Origin: Spirochaeta sp.
GTDB lineage: Bacteria; Spirochaetota; Spirochaetia; DSM-27196; Alkalispirochaetaceae
Length of the DNA stretch: 15,394 nt
NCBI GenBank assembly: GCA_007117185.1
Contig: SKHA01000351.1
Location: forward strand, 1-15,394
Reading direction: 5' to 3'
Below, in pieces: positions 1-7,647 of the stretch. The position numbers and the translations under genes were made by a program. Position 1 is the stretch's first letter, and each line of letters starts with the position of its first letter. Under the pieces are notes generated by a model. That model was not told the origin of the DNA and searched no databases. It was given only the letters and a program-made list of their open reading frames with translations.

Positions 1-524
1 ATCATCGCGTGATCAAACTCCGGAGGCAGCTCCTCCTGCACCGGTACCAGGGCCACATCGATGTACTCGTCGTGGTCCATATTCTGCTCCGCCCCGGCGG
101 TGACTGCGCCGGCCAGGTAGGTATAGCAGCGGTTTCCCATCAGCGCGGGGTTCGGATTCACACTCCCAATCAGCTCCAGGCTGTGACAGCGGTAGCCCGT
201 CTCCTCCTGCAGCTCCCGGGCCGCTGCCACCAGGGGGTCTTCATCGGGGTCCACCACCCCGCCGGGAAACTCCAGGTGTACCGTCATGCTGCCGTGACGA
301 AACTGGCGCACCATAATGAAACATTCCCGTCCCTCCCCGTCGGTGGTAAGGGCCACCACGTTGACCCAATCCGGTGCGTCCAGGAGGTAGTAGCTGGAGG
401 TGCCCCCCCGGGGACTTCGACGGCCGCTCTCCACCAGGGAAAAGACCGGCGTCTCCACCAGGGTTCGACGATTCACTTCCTGCCAGATCAGGTGTCCGTC
501 AGGGGCGTTGTTGCGCTCGTTCAT
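1..524 (-). CDS. NUDIX hydrolase, probably ADP-ribose pyrophosphatase-like (C-terminus cut by window edge)
   Basis: About 174 residues are visible from the ATG at 524. The frame is still open at base 3, so the C-terminus lies outside the window. Residues 89-111 carry a complete Nudix box: Gly89, five residues, Glu95, seven residues, then Arg103-Glu104-Leu, Glu107-Glu108, Gly110 and Tyr111. These Glu residues bind the divalent metal in the family. The box is preceded by a Val-Arg-Gln-Phe-Arg-His-Gly strand and followed by Asn-Pro-Asn-Pro-Ala-Leu-Met-Gly-Asn-Arg, both usual in nucleoside-diphosphate-sugar hydrolases of the ADP-ribose pyrophosphatase type. Family knowledge predicts cytosolic hydrolysis of a nucleotide diphosphate linked to another moiety. 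The substrate cannot be read from the sequence. I see no Shine-Dalgarno sequence before the ATG. The gene is divergent from the RavA-type gene, and nothing suggests a shared role. Confidence 0.9.
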   Translation of the reverse strand, partial: MNERNNAPDGHLIWQEVNRRTLVETPVFSLVESGRRSPRGGTSSYYLLDAPDWVNVVALTTDGEGRECFIMVRQFRHGSMTVHLEFPGGVVDPDEDPLVAAARELQEETGYRCHSLELIGSVNPNPALMGNRCYTYLAGAVTAGAEQNMDHDEYIDVALVPVQEELPPEFDHAM

Positions 525-590
525 GCGGCGATGCTACCACGAGAGCGGACCAGCTTGACAGCGCTCTGATAAATGGAAAGAGTATTGCTC
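525..590. promoter_or_regulatory. Divergent intergenic region between NUDIX gene and ravA-like gene
   Basis: Only 66 bases separate the two divergent start codons, so both promoters must lie here or inside the neighbouring gene. On the + strand a perfect TTGACA lies at 555-560, but no good -10 follows at 16-18 nt. On the - strand TAGCAT (536 to 531) is a fair -10 just 6 nt before the NUDIX ATG, with only a weak -35. The purine run GGAAAGAG at 575-582 is the likely ribosome binding site for the + strand gene. Promoter assignments here are weak. Confidence 0.35.
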
Positions 591-2147
591 ATGCTGCACC
601 AGCGGATCGAAACGATTGTCGCGTCTCTGCGCCGTGGGCTCCAGGAGAAGGAGGAGCTCGTGCGTCTGGCTCTGCTGGCGACACTTGCCGGAGAACACCT
701 TTTTCTGTACGGACCTCCCGGGACGGCCAAGAGCCTGATTGCCCGCAGACTAACCGGTGTGTTCCGGGACGGCAAACGGTTTGAGCAGTTGCTCGGCCGC
801 TTCACCACCCCGGAAGAGTTGTTCGGCCCCATCTCGATCACCCGCATGAAGGACCACGACCGGTACGAGCGAATCACCGAGGGGTACCTCCCCGAGGCAG
901 ACATCGTCTTCCTTGATGAGATCTGGAACGCCTCCAGCCCCATCCTCAACACTCTGCTGACAGCAATCAACGAGCGGCGCTTTCGCAACGGCCAGGAGGA
1001 GCTGATTCTGCCACTGAAGTCAGTGATCAGCGCATCCGCATCCCTGCCACCGGATGATCCGGCGCTGTGCAACCTCTGGGACCGGTTTCTGCTGCGGCTA
1101 CCTGTCCGATACGTGGAGCAGCGGGAGTCCTTCCTGGCGCTGCTGAACCACAGCGACTCCACCGTGGATGCCCCAATCCCCCGGGATGAACAGATCAGCA
1201 TCGATGAGCTGGACGAATGGCAGGATCGCATCGAAGCGGTGGAGATCCCCGGGGATGTCCTGGAGCTCATCCACGATGTGCGGGAACGAATTCTGCGGCA
1301 CAACGCGATGCAGGAAAAACAGGGCACTCCCCCGGTAGCGGTCAGCGACCGCCGCTGGTCCCGTCTGGCCCGTCTGCTGCGAACCAGCGCCTTTTTCAAC
1401 GACCGCACCGCCGTCAACGTCCTGGATTGCATCCTCATGCGCCATTGCCTGTGGTCCCGGGACGAGGAGATCGAGGTAGTCGATACGATAGTCCGTCAGG
1501 CGGTACACCGTTACGCCACCTCCGGTCGATTTGACCCATCTCTGTACCGCGAACAGTTTGAGGAAGTCACCGCCCGAATCCGCGAAGCTGGCGTAGAGGT
1601 TATGCGGGAGTCGGTGGTGGAGCCGGTGGAGTACCGCGGTGAGTACTACCGCGTCATGGATTTCGTCGAGGACCACCAGACACTTATCTGGATCGGCGAC
1701 TACCAGCAGCTGGGGGAGAGCCGGGCCACCGAAACGGACCTGTTCTTCTACGGCCCCGACGAGGACTACGCGTACTCTGAACGCTTTTCCATGAGGCGGG
1801 ACGGTGACCTGGCGGTGATCATCGGCGACGAGCGCTACTATATCGAGGTCCACGAGACCGAAGAGGACCGGGAGCAGGCAGTGGAGATCGCTCCGGAGGT
1901 GCAGGCTGAACTGGTAGCGCGTCTTACCGCTATCCTGGCGGAGACAACCACCGTAGCTTCGGAGATCGAGCGTTACCGGGATGCAAACTCAGGCGCGGCA
2001 GAGCAGCACCTTTTTGTCCACCGCAGCTTCGCCGGGATCGTGACCACCGGGATGAATCAGGCGTCCCGGGATCTGCAGGAGTTGCGCTCTGAGATCGGGC
2101 TGATTATGGAGACCCTTACCGCAGAACACCGGGGAGAAGCGGACTGA
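591..2147 (+). CDS. ravA: RavA-type MoxR-family AAA+ ATPase
   Basis: A protein of 518 aa, close to the roughly 500 aa of E. coli RavA. The ATG at 591 is preferred over the in-frame ATG at 573 because GGAAAGAG (575-582) sits 8 nt before it. Walker A is GPPGTAKS (41-48) and Walker B is IVFLDE (105-110), followed by the RavA/MoxR-type Ile-Trp-Asn-Ala segment. Trp-Asp-Arg (163-165) matches the position of the arginine-finger region. The sensor-1 position, normally Asn in a Ser-Asn-Glu-Leu-Pro segment, reads Ser-Ala-Ser-Leu-Pro (around 149-152). Residues from about 320 onward, rich in Tyr, Asp and Glu, resemble the beta-rich LARA region, followed by a helical tail. In E. coli RavA forms hexamers and works with ViaA at the inner membrane, affecting fumarate reductase and aminoglycoside sensitivity. 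The viaA-like gene follows after one base, which strongly supports the assignment. Confidence 0.9.
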   Translation: MLHQRIETIVASLRRGLQEKEELVRLALLATLAGEHLFLYGPPGTAKSLIARRLTGVFRDGKRFEQLLGRFTTPEELFGPISITRMKDHDRYERITEGYLPEADIVFLDEIWNASSPILNTLLTAINERRFRNGQEELILPLKSVISASASLPPDDPALCNLWDRFLLRLPVRYVEQRESFLALLNHSDSTVDAPIPRDEQISIDELDEWQDRIEAVEIPGDVLELIHDVRERILRHNAMQEKQGTPPVAVSDRRWSRLARLLRTSAFFNDRTAVNVLDCILMRHCLWSRDEEIEVVDTIVRQAVHRYATSGRFDPSLYREQFEEVTARIREAGVEVMRESVVEPVEYRGEYYRVMDFVEDHQTLIWIGDYQQLGESRATETDLFFYGPDEDYAYSERFSMRRDGDLAVIIGDERYYIEVHETEEDREQAVEIAPEVQAELVARLTAILAETTTVASEIERYRDANSGAAEQHLFVHRSFAGIVTTGMNQASRDLQELRSEIGLIMETLTAEHRGEAD

Positions 2148-2148
2148 C

Positions 2149-3459
2149 GTGGTGAGAACGGTGCTCTACCGCGAGATCTACGGGTTCCTCGTGGGTCGGG
2201 ACGACACCTCGCACCGGTTTGTAACGGCGTCCGCCCTTGACCTGCCCCGGCCTCTTGCCCGGGGAGTGGTCCATTTCTTTGACCTCCTGAAGCGTTCGGC
2301 GGTCCGCAACATGGACGAGGATCTGGCAGACCAGATCGCCCTGGCGGTCTCCTCGTGGTTTGCTCAGCTCCACGACCGGGATGAACGGCAGTTGCGTCTG
2401 GTGGCATCCCCTCTGGCGGATCATCTCAATGAAATCGTTCCCGAACTCTGCGTTCTGCAGCGACGCATCAGAACCCTGTTCGGTGTCGGCGCCGGGTGGA
2501 ACGTGCTGGAACCGATACCACCGGATATCGCCCCGGGGATCGCTGCCGCCGAGTTGGTGATGGAACAGCTTCGGGGTCATCCCGCTCTGGAGCATCTGGC
2601 TCACCTTCTGGTACGGGGTATGCCGGAGACGCCGCCGGAGCAGATCGTGATGCAGGAGGCGGTACCCGAGACAGTCATTGTGGAAACGGACAGCGGACTG
2701 GGGGATACCCGGGGGTTTCATTCGGGGAGCCGCCAGGTCACCGGTCTTAGCCAGGCTGACCTGGCGCTCCTGAGCCACCCCGAGACGGAAGACCTGTTCG
2801 CCCATCGTTATACCGGCGGTTCTCTTCTTCACCTTCACCATCGTCGGCGACAGCAGGCGGTGCTGAGAACGGGACGGGTTCGCGTCAGACAGGTCAGGCA
2901 GAATCGCCCACCTGGCCCGGTCTTCGTGGCGATAGACACCAGCGGCTCCATGCGCGGCGAGGCGGAGGGGGTGGCCAGAGAGATAACCCTGGCCCTCTGC
3001 CGGGAGGCGGTCCAGAGCCATCGGACGGTGCGGGGCTACGCGTTCCGTGCCGGTCGTGGCGTGGTCGGCCTCGAGGATACCACCATGCCCACCCCGGCTT
3101 CACCGGACCCTCATGAAACGCAGTCTCCCGTGGCTACCGGGCCGCCCCCGCGGATCAACATGACGTTTCTGCAGGAGCTGGCAGAATTTCTGAGGATGCC
3201 CCTGGCCGCAGGAGCAGACGTGGTTCCCGCCCTGGACCGGATCCTTCAACAGCTGGATCCGCGGCAGACTGAGGCGGTAGAGGTTCTCCTTGTGAGCGAC
3301 GCCGGGGTGCCCCGACTTCCTCCCCGACAGCTCAACCTCATCAGCGCGCTGCAGAACAGCGGTGCGGTCCGCTTTCACGCGTTGACCGTCAACGAATCGC
3401 CTTTGAAGGATCCCCTGAATCTCTTTGATTACCGCTGGTTCCACGAAAACAGAAAGTGA
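2149..3459 (+). CDS. viaA: ViaA-type von Willebrand factor A domain protein, RavA partner
   Basis: A protein of 436 aa, a little shorter than E. coli ViaA (483 aa). It starts with GTG at 2149, one base after the RavA stop. GGGGAGAAG (2131-2139) lies 9 nt upstream, and a second GTG at 2152 is an alternative start. The C-terminal half is a VWA domain with an intact metal-ion-dependent adhesion site: Asp-Thr-Ser-Gly-Ser at 263-267 after a hydrophobic strand, and a late Leu-Leu-Val-Ser-Asp strand near residue 384. The N-terminal half is mostly helical, with no recognisable domain. There is no signal peptide or membrane segment, so the protein is cytosolic or membrane-peripheral. MoxR-type ATPase plus VWA protein pairs are thought to act as chaperones that remodel or activate partner complexes. 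The client here is unknown, and no respiratory fumarate reductase gene is in the window. Confidence 0.88.
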   Translation: MVRTVLYREIYGFLVGRDDTSHRFVTASALDLPRPLARGVVHFFDLLKRSAVRNMDEDLADQIALAVSSWFAQLHDRDERQLRLVASPLADHLNEIVPELCVLQRRIRTLFGVGAGWNVLEPIPPDIAPGIAAAELVMEQLRGHPALEHLAHLLVRGMPETPPEQIVMQEAVPETVIVETDSGLGDTRGFHSGSRQVTGLSQADLALLSHPETEDLFAHRYTGGSLLHLHHRRRQQAVLRTGRVRVRQVRQNRPPGPVFVAIDTSGSMRGEAEGVAREITLALCREAVQSHRTVRGYAFRAGRGVVGLEDTTMPTPASPDPHETQSPVATGPPPRINMTFLQELAEFLRMPLAAGADVVPALDRILQQLDPRQTEAVEVLLVSDAGVPRLPPRQLNLISALQNSGAVRFHALTVNESPLKDPLNLFDYRWFHENRK

Positions 3460-3635
3460 ACCGATTAATAAGCGTATTCACTTAATAATTATCTCCATAT
3501 TTATCAATATTGTGGGCAAACCTACCGTTCTGTAGACACTCCCGTGGCCAAATCGAAGAAGTTGCACCGATTCAGCCTCATCCCTTGCAGTTGTTCCACC
3601 GGCAGGTTAGTACGTGTAATCAGGAGCGTGCAGCC
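3460..3635 (+). promoter_or_regulatory. AT-rich regulatory gap upstream of the dehydrogenase/TTT operon
   Basis: This 176-nt gap contrasts in base composition with the GC-rich genes around it. It holds a near-perfect inverted repeat: ATTAATAAG (3464-3472) and CTTAATAAT (3481-3489), one mismatch in nine pairs, 8 nt apart. Just downstream is the perfect palindrome CAATATTG (3505-3512). Promoter elements probably lie between about 3475 and 3515. I cannot choose one hexamer pair, because several A/T stretches are possible. AGGAG (3622-3626) is the ribosome binding site for the ATG at 3636. No T-tract follows the repeat, so an operator is more likely than a terminator. Confidence 0.5.
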
Positions 3636-4649
3636 ATGAGTACCCGACGGATTGTCCTGGTGGGCAATCGCCTCTTCATGAAGTTCCCCAACCACGATTA
3701 CATGCAGCAACGAGTCTCGGTCATCGATGGCCTTATCGTCTCTACCCAGGGCATGTCCGACGAGGAGATCCTGCGGGAGCTCGAACAGGCCGACGGAATT
3801 GTCGTTATCGGACATCCCGTCACCGCATCGATGATACAGCGAGCCGACCGGTGCAAACTGATCATGACCCTCTCGGTGGGTTACGACGTTGTGGACGTGC
3901 AAGCCGCCACGGAGCGATCCATCCCCGTGTCCAACTGTCCCCTGTACTGCAGCGAGGAGGTAGCGGAGCACGCCATCACCCTGACGCTGGCAACGGCCCG
4001 CAAGATCCATCAGCTGGTACCTCACGTTCGCGAAGGCGGCTGGGACTACAAGCAGGTGCGGCCTATCCGGGCGTTCTCAAGCAGCCGCTTCGGCATTATC
4101 GGCCTGGGGCGAATCGGTCGCCACAGCGCCCGGAAAGCACAGGGGTTGGGGATGACCGTTGCCGCCTACGACCCCTATGTGGACGACGATATCTTCGCGA
4201 TGACCGGGGTGGAGCGCTTCCACGACCTGCAGCCGTTCCTGGAGTCGGTGGACTACCTCTCGATTCACTGCCCCCTCACCGACGAGACGTGGCATCTCAT
4301 GGACGATGATTCCCTGAAACTGATGCAGCCCCACGCGGTCCTGGTAAACACCGCCCGCGGACCCATAGTGGATCAGGCGGCGCTGGAACGGGCGTTGCAG
4401 CAGAAGGTGATCGCCGGAGCGGGGATCGATGTTCTGGAGGTGGAACCGCCCCGGGGGGACGAGGCGATCCTGGAGATCTCTTCGGCGATCGTGACGCCCC
4501 ATATCGCGTGGTACTCCGAAGAGAGCCACGACCGTAATCTTGACCAGGCAATGGATGAGCTGATTCGCGTGCTGCAGGGACGTCGTCCCCAGTACGTGGT
4601 AAACCCGCAGATCTTTTCACGTCGACCCAAACAGGAGATGACCCGATGA
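3636..4649 (+). CDS. D-isomer-specific 2-hydroxyacid dehydrogenase (NAD-dependent, CtBP/phosphoglycerate dehydrogenase-like)
   Basis: A protein of 337 aa, typical for the family, which interconverts a 2-hydroxy acid and a 2-keto acid with NAD(P). The ATG at 3636 is chosen because AGGAG lies 9 nt upstream and the family-like sequence begins there. The frame is open back to 3510, but that stretch looks non-coding. The nucleotide-binding motif is GLGRIG (156-161) with Asp179 ending the second strand, which favours NAD over NADP. The catalytic set is complete: Arg241 in Asn-Thr-Ala-Arg-Gly-Pro, Glu270 in Val-Glu-Pro-Pro, and His289 in Thr-Pro-His-Ile-Ala. The protein is cytosolic. It overlaps tctC by 4 nt, so the two are translationally coupled. 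That suggests it acts on the imported acid or a product of it. The exact substrate (glycerate, lactate, phosphoglycerate or another) is not readable. Confidence 0.92.
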   Translation: MSTRRIVLVGNRLFMKFPNHDYMQQRVSVIDGLIVSTQGMSDEEILRELEQADGIVVIGHPVTASMIQRADRCKLIMTLSVGYDVVDVQAATERSIPVSNCPLYCSEEVAEHAITLTLATARKIHQLVPHVREGGWDYKQVRPIRAFSSSRFGIIGLGRIGRHSARKAQGLGMTVAAYDPYVDDDIFAMTGVERFHDLQPFLESVDYLSIHCPLTDETWHLMDDDSLKLMQPHAVLVNTARGPIVDQAALERALQQKVIAGAGIDVLEVEPPRGDEAILEISSAIVTPHIAWYSEESHDRNLDQAMDELIRVLQGRRPQYVVNPQIFSRRPKQEMTR

Positions 4650-5629
4650 ACAGACAAACACGAGTATTCGTAACGATGATAGCCGCCACCCTGGGCGCGC
4701 TGGTGACCCTCGGTGGAGCTCACGCCTCCGGGCAGGCAGAAGGCCGCGAGTATCCCACCCGGGCGATCTCCTACGTTATCCCCTTCGCTCCTGGTGGTCA
4801 GTCCGACGTGACCGCTCAGTACCAGAAACCGTATCTGGAGGAACTGCTGGGGGTGAACGTGCTGATCCGCCACCAGGCGGGAGCCGGTGGTGCTCTGGGA
4901 TGGGCGGCCCTGGCAGCGGGACGTCCTGATGGATACACCATCATGGGCAACAACATTCCTCATATCATTATCCAGCCGCTGATCAGAGATGATGCGGGGT
5001 ATCGGACAGAACAGCTGAAACCGGTGTACCTCTTTCAGACCACGCCAATCGGGATCGCCGTGCACGCCGACAGCCCCTTCAATACCCTTGAGGACCTGAT
5101 CCACTACGCCCGGAGCAACCCCGGAGCGGTGACGGTAAGCGGATCAGGAACCCACAGCGGTCATCACCTGGCGATCCTGCAGCTGCAACACCTCACCGGA
5201 ACGGAGTTCACCTACATCCCCGCCACCGGCGCAGCTCCCTCGCTGACCAACTTCCTTGGTCGCCACACGGATGTGCTGATGGCCAACTCTGACGATCTGG
5301 TGGCCCACCGCGGAGAAATGAAGATCCTCGCAGTCGGCACCACCGATCGGTTCGGTCCCCTGCCGAACGTCCCCACCTTTATCGAACAGGGCCTTGAGAT
5401 GACCGCCGGCATCGACCGGGGAGTTGCCGTTTCACCGAATACACCTGACGATATCGTCCGGCGGCTGGAAGAGGCGTTTCACGCGGTCACCACCAACCCG
5501 GTCTTCCGGGCCGAGATGGATGCCATGGGGTTCGAGACGCAGACGATGGGTTCAGCTGAGTTCGCCCGCTACATTGAGCAGAAAACCGGTGAGATCCAGA
5601 CGGTGCTGCGTGAACTGGGCGAGCTTTAG
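4646..5629 (+). CDS. tctC: Tripartite tricarboxylate transporter substrate-binding protein, TctC/Bug family
   Basis: A protein of 327 aa, the usual length. A Sec signal peptide is clear: basic start, hydrophobic core 8-24, and Ala-His-Ala (25-27) as a likely cleavage site. No lipobox Cys is present, so the mature protein should be periplasmic. The mature end runs Ser-Gly-Gln-Ala-Glu, a style common in spirochaete binding proteins. Residues 36-56 fit the Bug pattern: Tyr-Pro-Thr-Arg, then Pro-Phe-Ala-Pro-Gly-Gly and Ser-Asp. Asp54 is the position that contacts carboxylate ligands through water in characterised relatives. AGGAGA (4633-4638) is the ribosome binding site, and ATGA joins it to the dehydrogenase stop. 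It should deliver an organic acid to TctA/TctB downstream. Bug ligands are very diverse, including citrate, dicarboxylates, aromatic acids and nicotinate, so the ligand is not assigned. Confidence 0.93.
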   Translation: MNRQTRVFVTMIAATLGALVTLGGAHASGQAEGREYPTRAISYVIPFAPGGQSDVTAQYQKPYLEELLGVNVLIRHQAGAGGALGWAALAAGRPDGYTIMGNNIPHIIIQPLIRDDAGYRTEQLKPVYLFQTTPIGIAVHADSPFNTLEDLIHYARSNPGAVTVSGSGTHSGHHLAILQLQHLTGTEFTYIPATGAAPSLTNFLGRHTDVLMANSDDLVAHRGEMKILAVGTTDRFGPLPNVPTFIEQGLEMTAGIDRGVAVSPNTPDDIVRRLEEAFHAVTTNPVFRAEMDAMGFETQTMGSAEFARYIEQKTGEIQTVLRELGEL

Positions 5630-5656
5630 TACCGGCTCGTCCACGGCGGAACATAG

Positions 5657-7189
5657 ATGAGTTCGGTCCTGCTTGATGCACTGGCAGGGGTCCTCAGCCC
5701 TGTCAGCATCCTTCTGGTCCTCGTCGGCACCGCCGGAGGCATCATCGTGGGAGCCCTGCCAGGGCTCACCGCGACGATGGCCATTGCCCTGCTGGTTCCA
5801 TTCACCTTCGGCATGTCCCCCGTTCACGGGCTGGTCCTGCTGGGGGCGATCTACACCAGCGCGATCTACGGGGGCTCCTTTTCGGCGATCCTGATCAATA
5901 CTCCCGGGACACCATCGGCGATCGCCACCACCTTTGATGGTTACCCCATGGCCCGGAGAGGCGAGGCGTATCGCGCCATCGTCACCGCCACCATCGCGTC
6001 GGTGGTGGGCGGTCTGATCGGGGTAGCCTTCCTCATCTTTCTGTCACCACCGCTGGCACGGGCGAGCCTGCGCTTCGGCCCCCCGGAGTACTTCTGGCTG
6101 GCGATGTTCGGCCTGACCATCATCGCTGCGGTCTCACCGCGGTCCACCCTGAAGGGGTTGATCGGTGGCGGTATCGGGCTGCTGATCTCCACGGTGGGTA
6201 TCTCCCCCATAGACGGGGCGACCCGGTACAACTTCGGCACCCTCTCGCTGCAGAGCGGAATCTCCCTGATACCGGCGTTGATCGGCTTCTTCTGCATCCC
6301 CGAGGTCCTGCGGATGGTAGAGGAGAGTCAGCATTCCGGGGAGATGATTCCCTACAAGCGCCAGCGCCGAATGGTTAAGCGGGTGCTGCAGCAGCTGGTC
6401 CGCCGTCCATGGCTTATGATCCGCTCCTCGGTAATCGGAACGCTGGTGGGAATCATCCCCGGAGCGGGAGGAAATATCGCCGGGCTGGTCAGCTATAATG
6501 AAGCAGTCCGGGCCAGTCGCGACAAGGCGAGTTTCGGCCAGGGCGCTGTTGAAGGTGTTGCCGCTTCTGAAGCAGCCAATAACGCTTCTGTCGCCGGAGC
6601 CCTCATCCCCATGCTGACACTGGGTGTTCCGGGAGCGCCACCGGCGGCGGTCCTCTTCGGGGCGCTGCTGTTGCAGGGGATGCGCCCGGGAGCGGAGCTG
6701 TTCACCACCTACGCGCCGGTGACCTACGCGTTTCTCTTTTCTCTCGTTCTGGCTAATCTGGCGATGCTGCCCCTGGGACTGCTTCTCGGCAAGGGGGTGG
6801 CGCGGCTGATGCAGAAGGTGAAGGTGCAGACGATGGCCCCGGTAATCATCTTCCTCTCCATGGTTGGGTCCTACTCGATCTATAACAACCTGGGCGATGT
6901 ATACACCATGGTCGCTACGGGGATCGTCGCTCACGTCCTGCGGAAAGCGGGGTTCCAGCCAGGCCCCATCGTCCTCGGGCTTATCCTCGGTCCCATTGCC
7001 GAACAGGGTTTGCTGCAGTCGCTGCTACTGGGGCGCGCCAGGGGATCGATGCTGATGGTATTTTTTGCCCGGCCAATCTCGGTGGTCCTGATCGTCCTGA
7101 CGGTAGTGTCGATCCTGGCACCGATTCTGGTGCAGATCCGGGACCGCCGGGCCCTGCGCCAGGGTCCTTCCTCGGGAGGTACAGAATGA
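5657..7189 (+). CDS. tctA: Tripartite tricarboxylate transporter large membrane subunit, TctA family
   Basis: A protein of 510 aa, matching the roughly 500 aa of TctA, with many hydrophobic segments along its whole length (about 12 expected). Family signatures are intact. GALPGLTATMAIALL starts at residue 32, and Ile-Tyr-Gly-Gly-Ser leads to Pro-Gly-Thr-Pro and Asp-Gly-Tyr-Pro around 69-97. The second half repeats the pattern with Gly-Ile-Ile-Pro-Gly-Ala-Gly-Gly and Glu-Ala-Ala-Asn-Asn-Ala. The paired Pro-Gly motifs fit the inverted-repeat architecture of the family. It is the secondary-active permease that takes the acid from TctC, driven by an ion gradient. It begins 27 nt after tctC with GGCGGA 6 nt before the ATG, and shares a 4-nt ATGA overlap with tctB. 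Confidence 0.95.
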   Translation: MSSVLLDALAGVLSPVSILLVLVGTAGGIIVGALPGLTATMAIALLVPFTFGMSPVHGLVLLGAIYTSAIYGGSFSAILINTPGTPSAIATTFDGYPMARRGEAYRAIVTATIASVVGGLIGVAFLIFLSPPLARASLRFGPPEYFWLAMFGLTIIAAVSPRSTLKGLIGGGIGLLISTVGISPIDGATRYNFGTLSLQSGISLIPALIGFFCIPEVLRMVEESQHSGEMIPYKRQRRMVKRVLQQLVRRPWLMIRSSVIGTLVGIIPGAGGNIAGLVSYNEAVRASRDKASFGQGAVEGVAASEAANNASVAGALIPMLTLGVPGAPPAAVLFGALLLQGMRPGAELFTTYAPVTYAFLFSLVLANLAMLPLGLLLGKGVARLMQKVKVQTMAPVIIFLSMVGSYSIYNNLGDVYTMVATGIVAHVLRKAGFQPGPIVLGLILGPIAEQGLLQSLLLGRARGSMLMVFFARPISVVLIVLTVVSILAPILVQIRDRRALRQGPSSGGTE

Positions 7190-7635
7190 CCGCCCGGGCA
7201 CGGAACGCGGTGGCCGCGCTGGCAATAATCGCGGTGAGCGTCTTCTGGTACCTGGAAGCGGGTCGTTTCCGCGAGTTGAGTCGAATCTTTCCGCGGGTGA
7301 TCGCGGTGATCCTGGGTGGTCTGGGGGTGGTACTCCTGGTGCTCACCATACTCGGCCGGGGACCAAAAATTATTATGGCCGAGGGAGACTCCTCTCAGCG
7401 ACACCGTCGCTCCGGTTCGCTCCTGGCGGCCCTGGTCCTGTGGACCGCCCTCATTCCGGTGACGGGTCTGCTGGCGGCCAGCCTGACAGGGGTGGCGGTG
7501 ATGGGTTTGATTACCTTTCGGGCTCATCGCGGAACGATCCGGGCGATCATCATCGCCGCTGTGTCAGTTGTGGCGTTTTACTTCCTCTTCCAGTTTCTTC
7601 TGTACGTGCCCTTTCCGCTGGGGTTCTTCGGGTAG
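7186..7635 (+). CDS. tctB: Tripartite tricarboxylate transporter small membrane subunit, TctB family
   Basis: A protein of 149 aa with four hydrophobic segments, at roughly residues 6-23, 36-57, 77-97 and 119-141. This is the known size and topology of TctB. TctB proteins are poorly conserved, so the call rests on topology plus the position directly after tctA. GGGAGGT (7174-7180) lies 5 nt before the ATG and inside the end of tctA, and the two genes overlap by 4 nt, favouring balanced production of the membrane subunits. The gene order C-A-B differs from the C-B-A order of the classical Salmonella tct locus. The stop lies only 12 nt from the end of the convergent nucleotidyltransferase gene, and I see no strong terminator there. 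Confidence 0.88.
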   Translation: MTARARNAVAALAIIAVSVFWYLEAGRFRELSRIFPRVIAVILGGLGVVLLVLTILGRGPKIIMAEGDSSQRHRRSGSLLAALVLWTALIPVTGLLAASLTGVAVMGLITFRAHRGTIRAIIIAAVSVVAFYFLFQFLLYVPFPLGFFG

Positions 7636-7647
7636 GGGAACGGGAAA

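Noticed and set aside
521..1438. A 305-codon open frame on the - strand opposite ravA
   Set aside because: It is very rich in Ser and Arg, has no motif, and is a shadow of the AAA+ gene, whose motifs are clear.
2116..3021. A 301-codon open frame on the - strand opposite viaA
   Set aside because: It is antisense to a gene with an intact VWA metal site and has no recognisable domain of its own.
3510..3635. N-terminal extension of the 2-hydroxyacid dehydrogenase to an upstream start
   Set aside because: The added residues do not resemble the family. A good AGGAG lies before the ATG at 3636, and the stretch overlaps an AT-rich promoter-like region.
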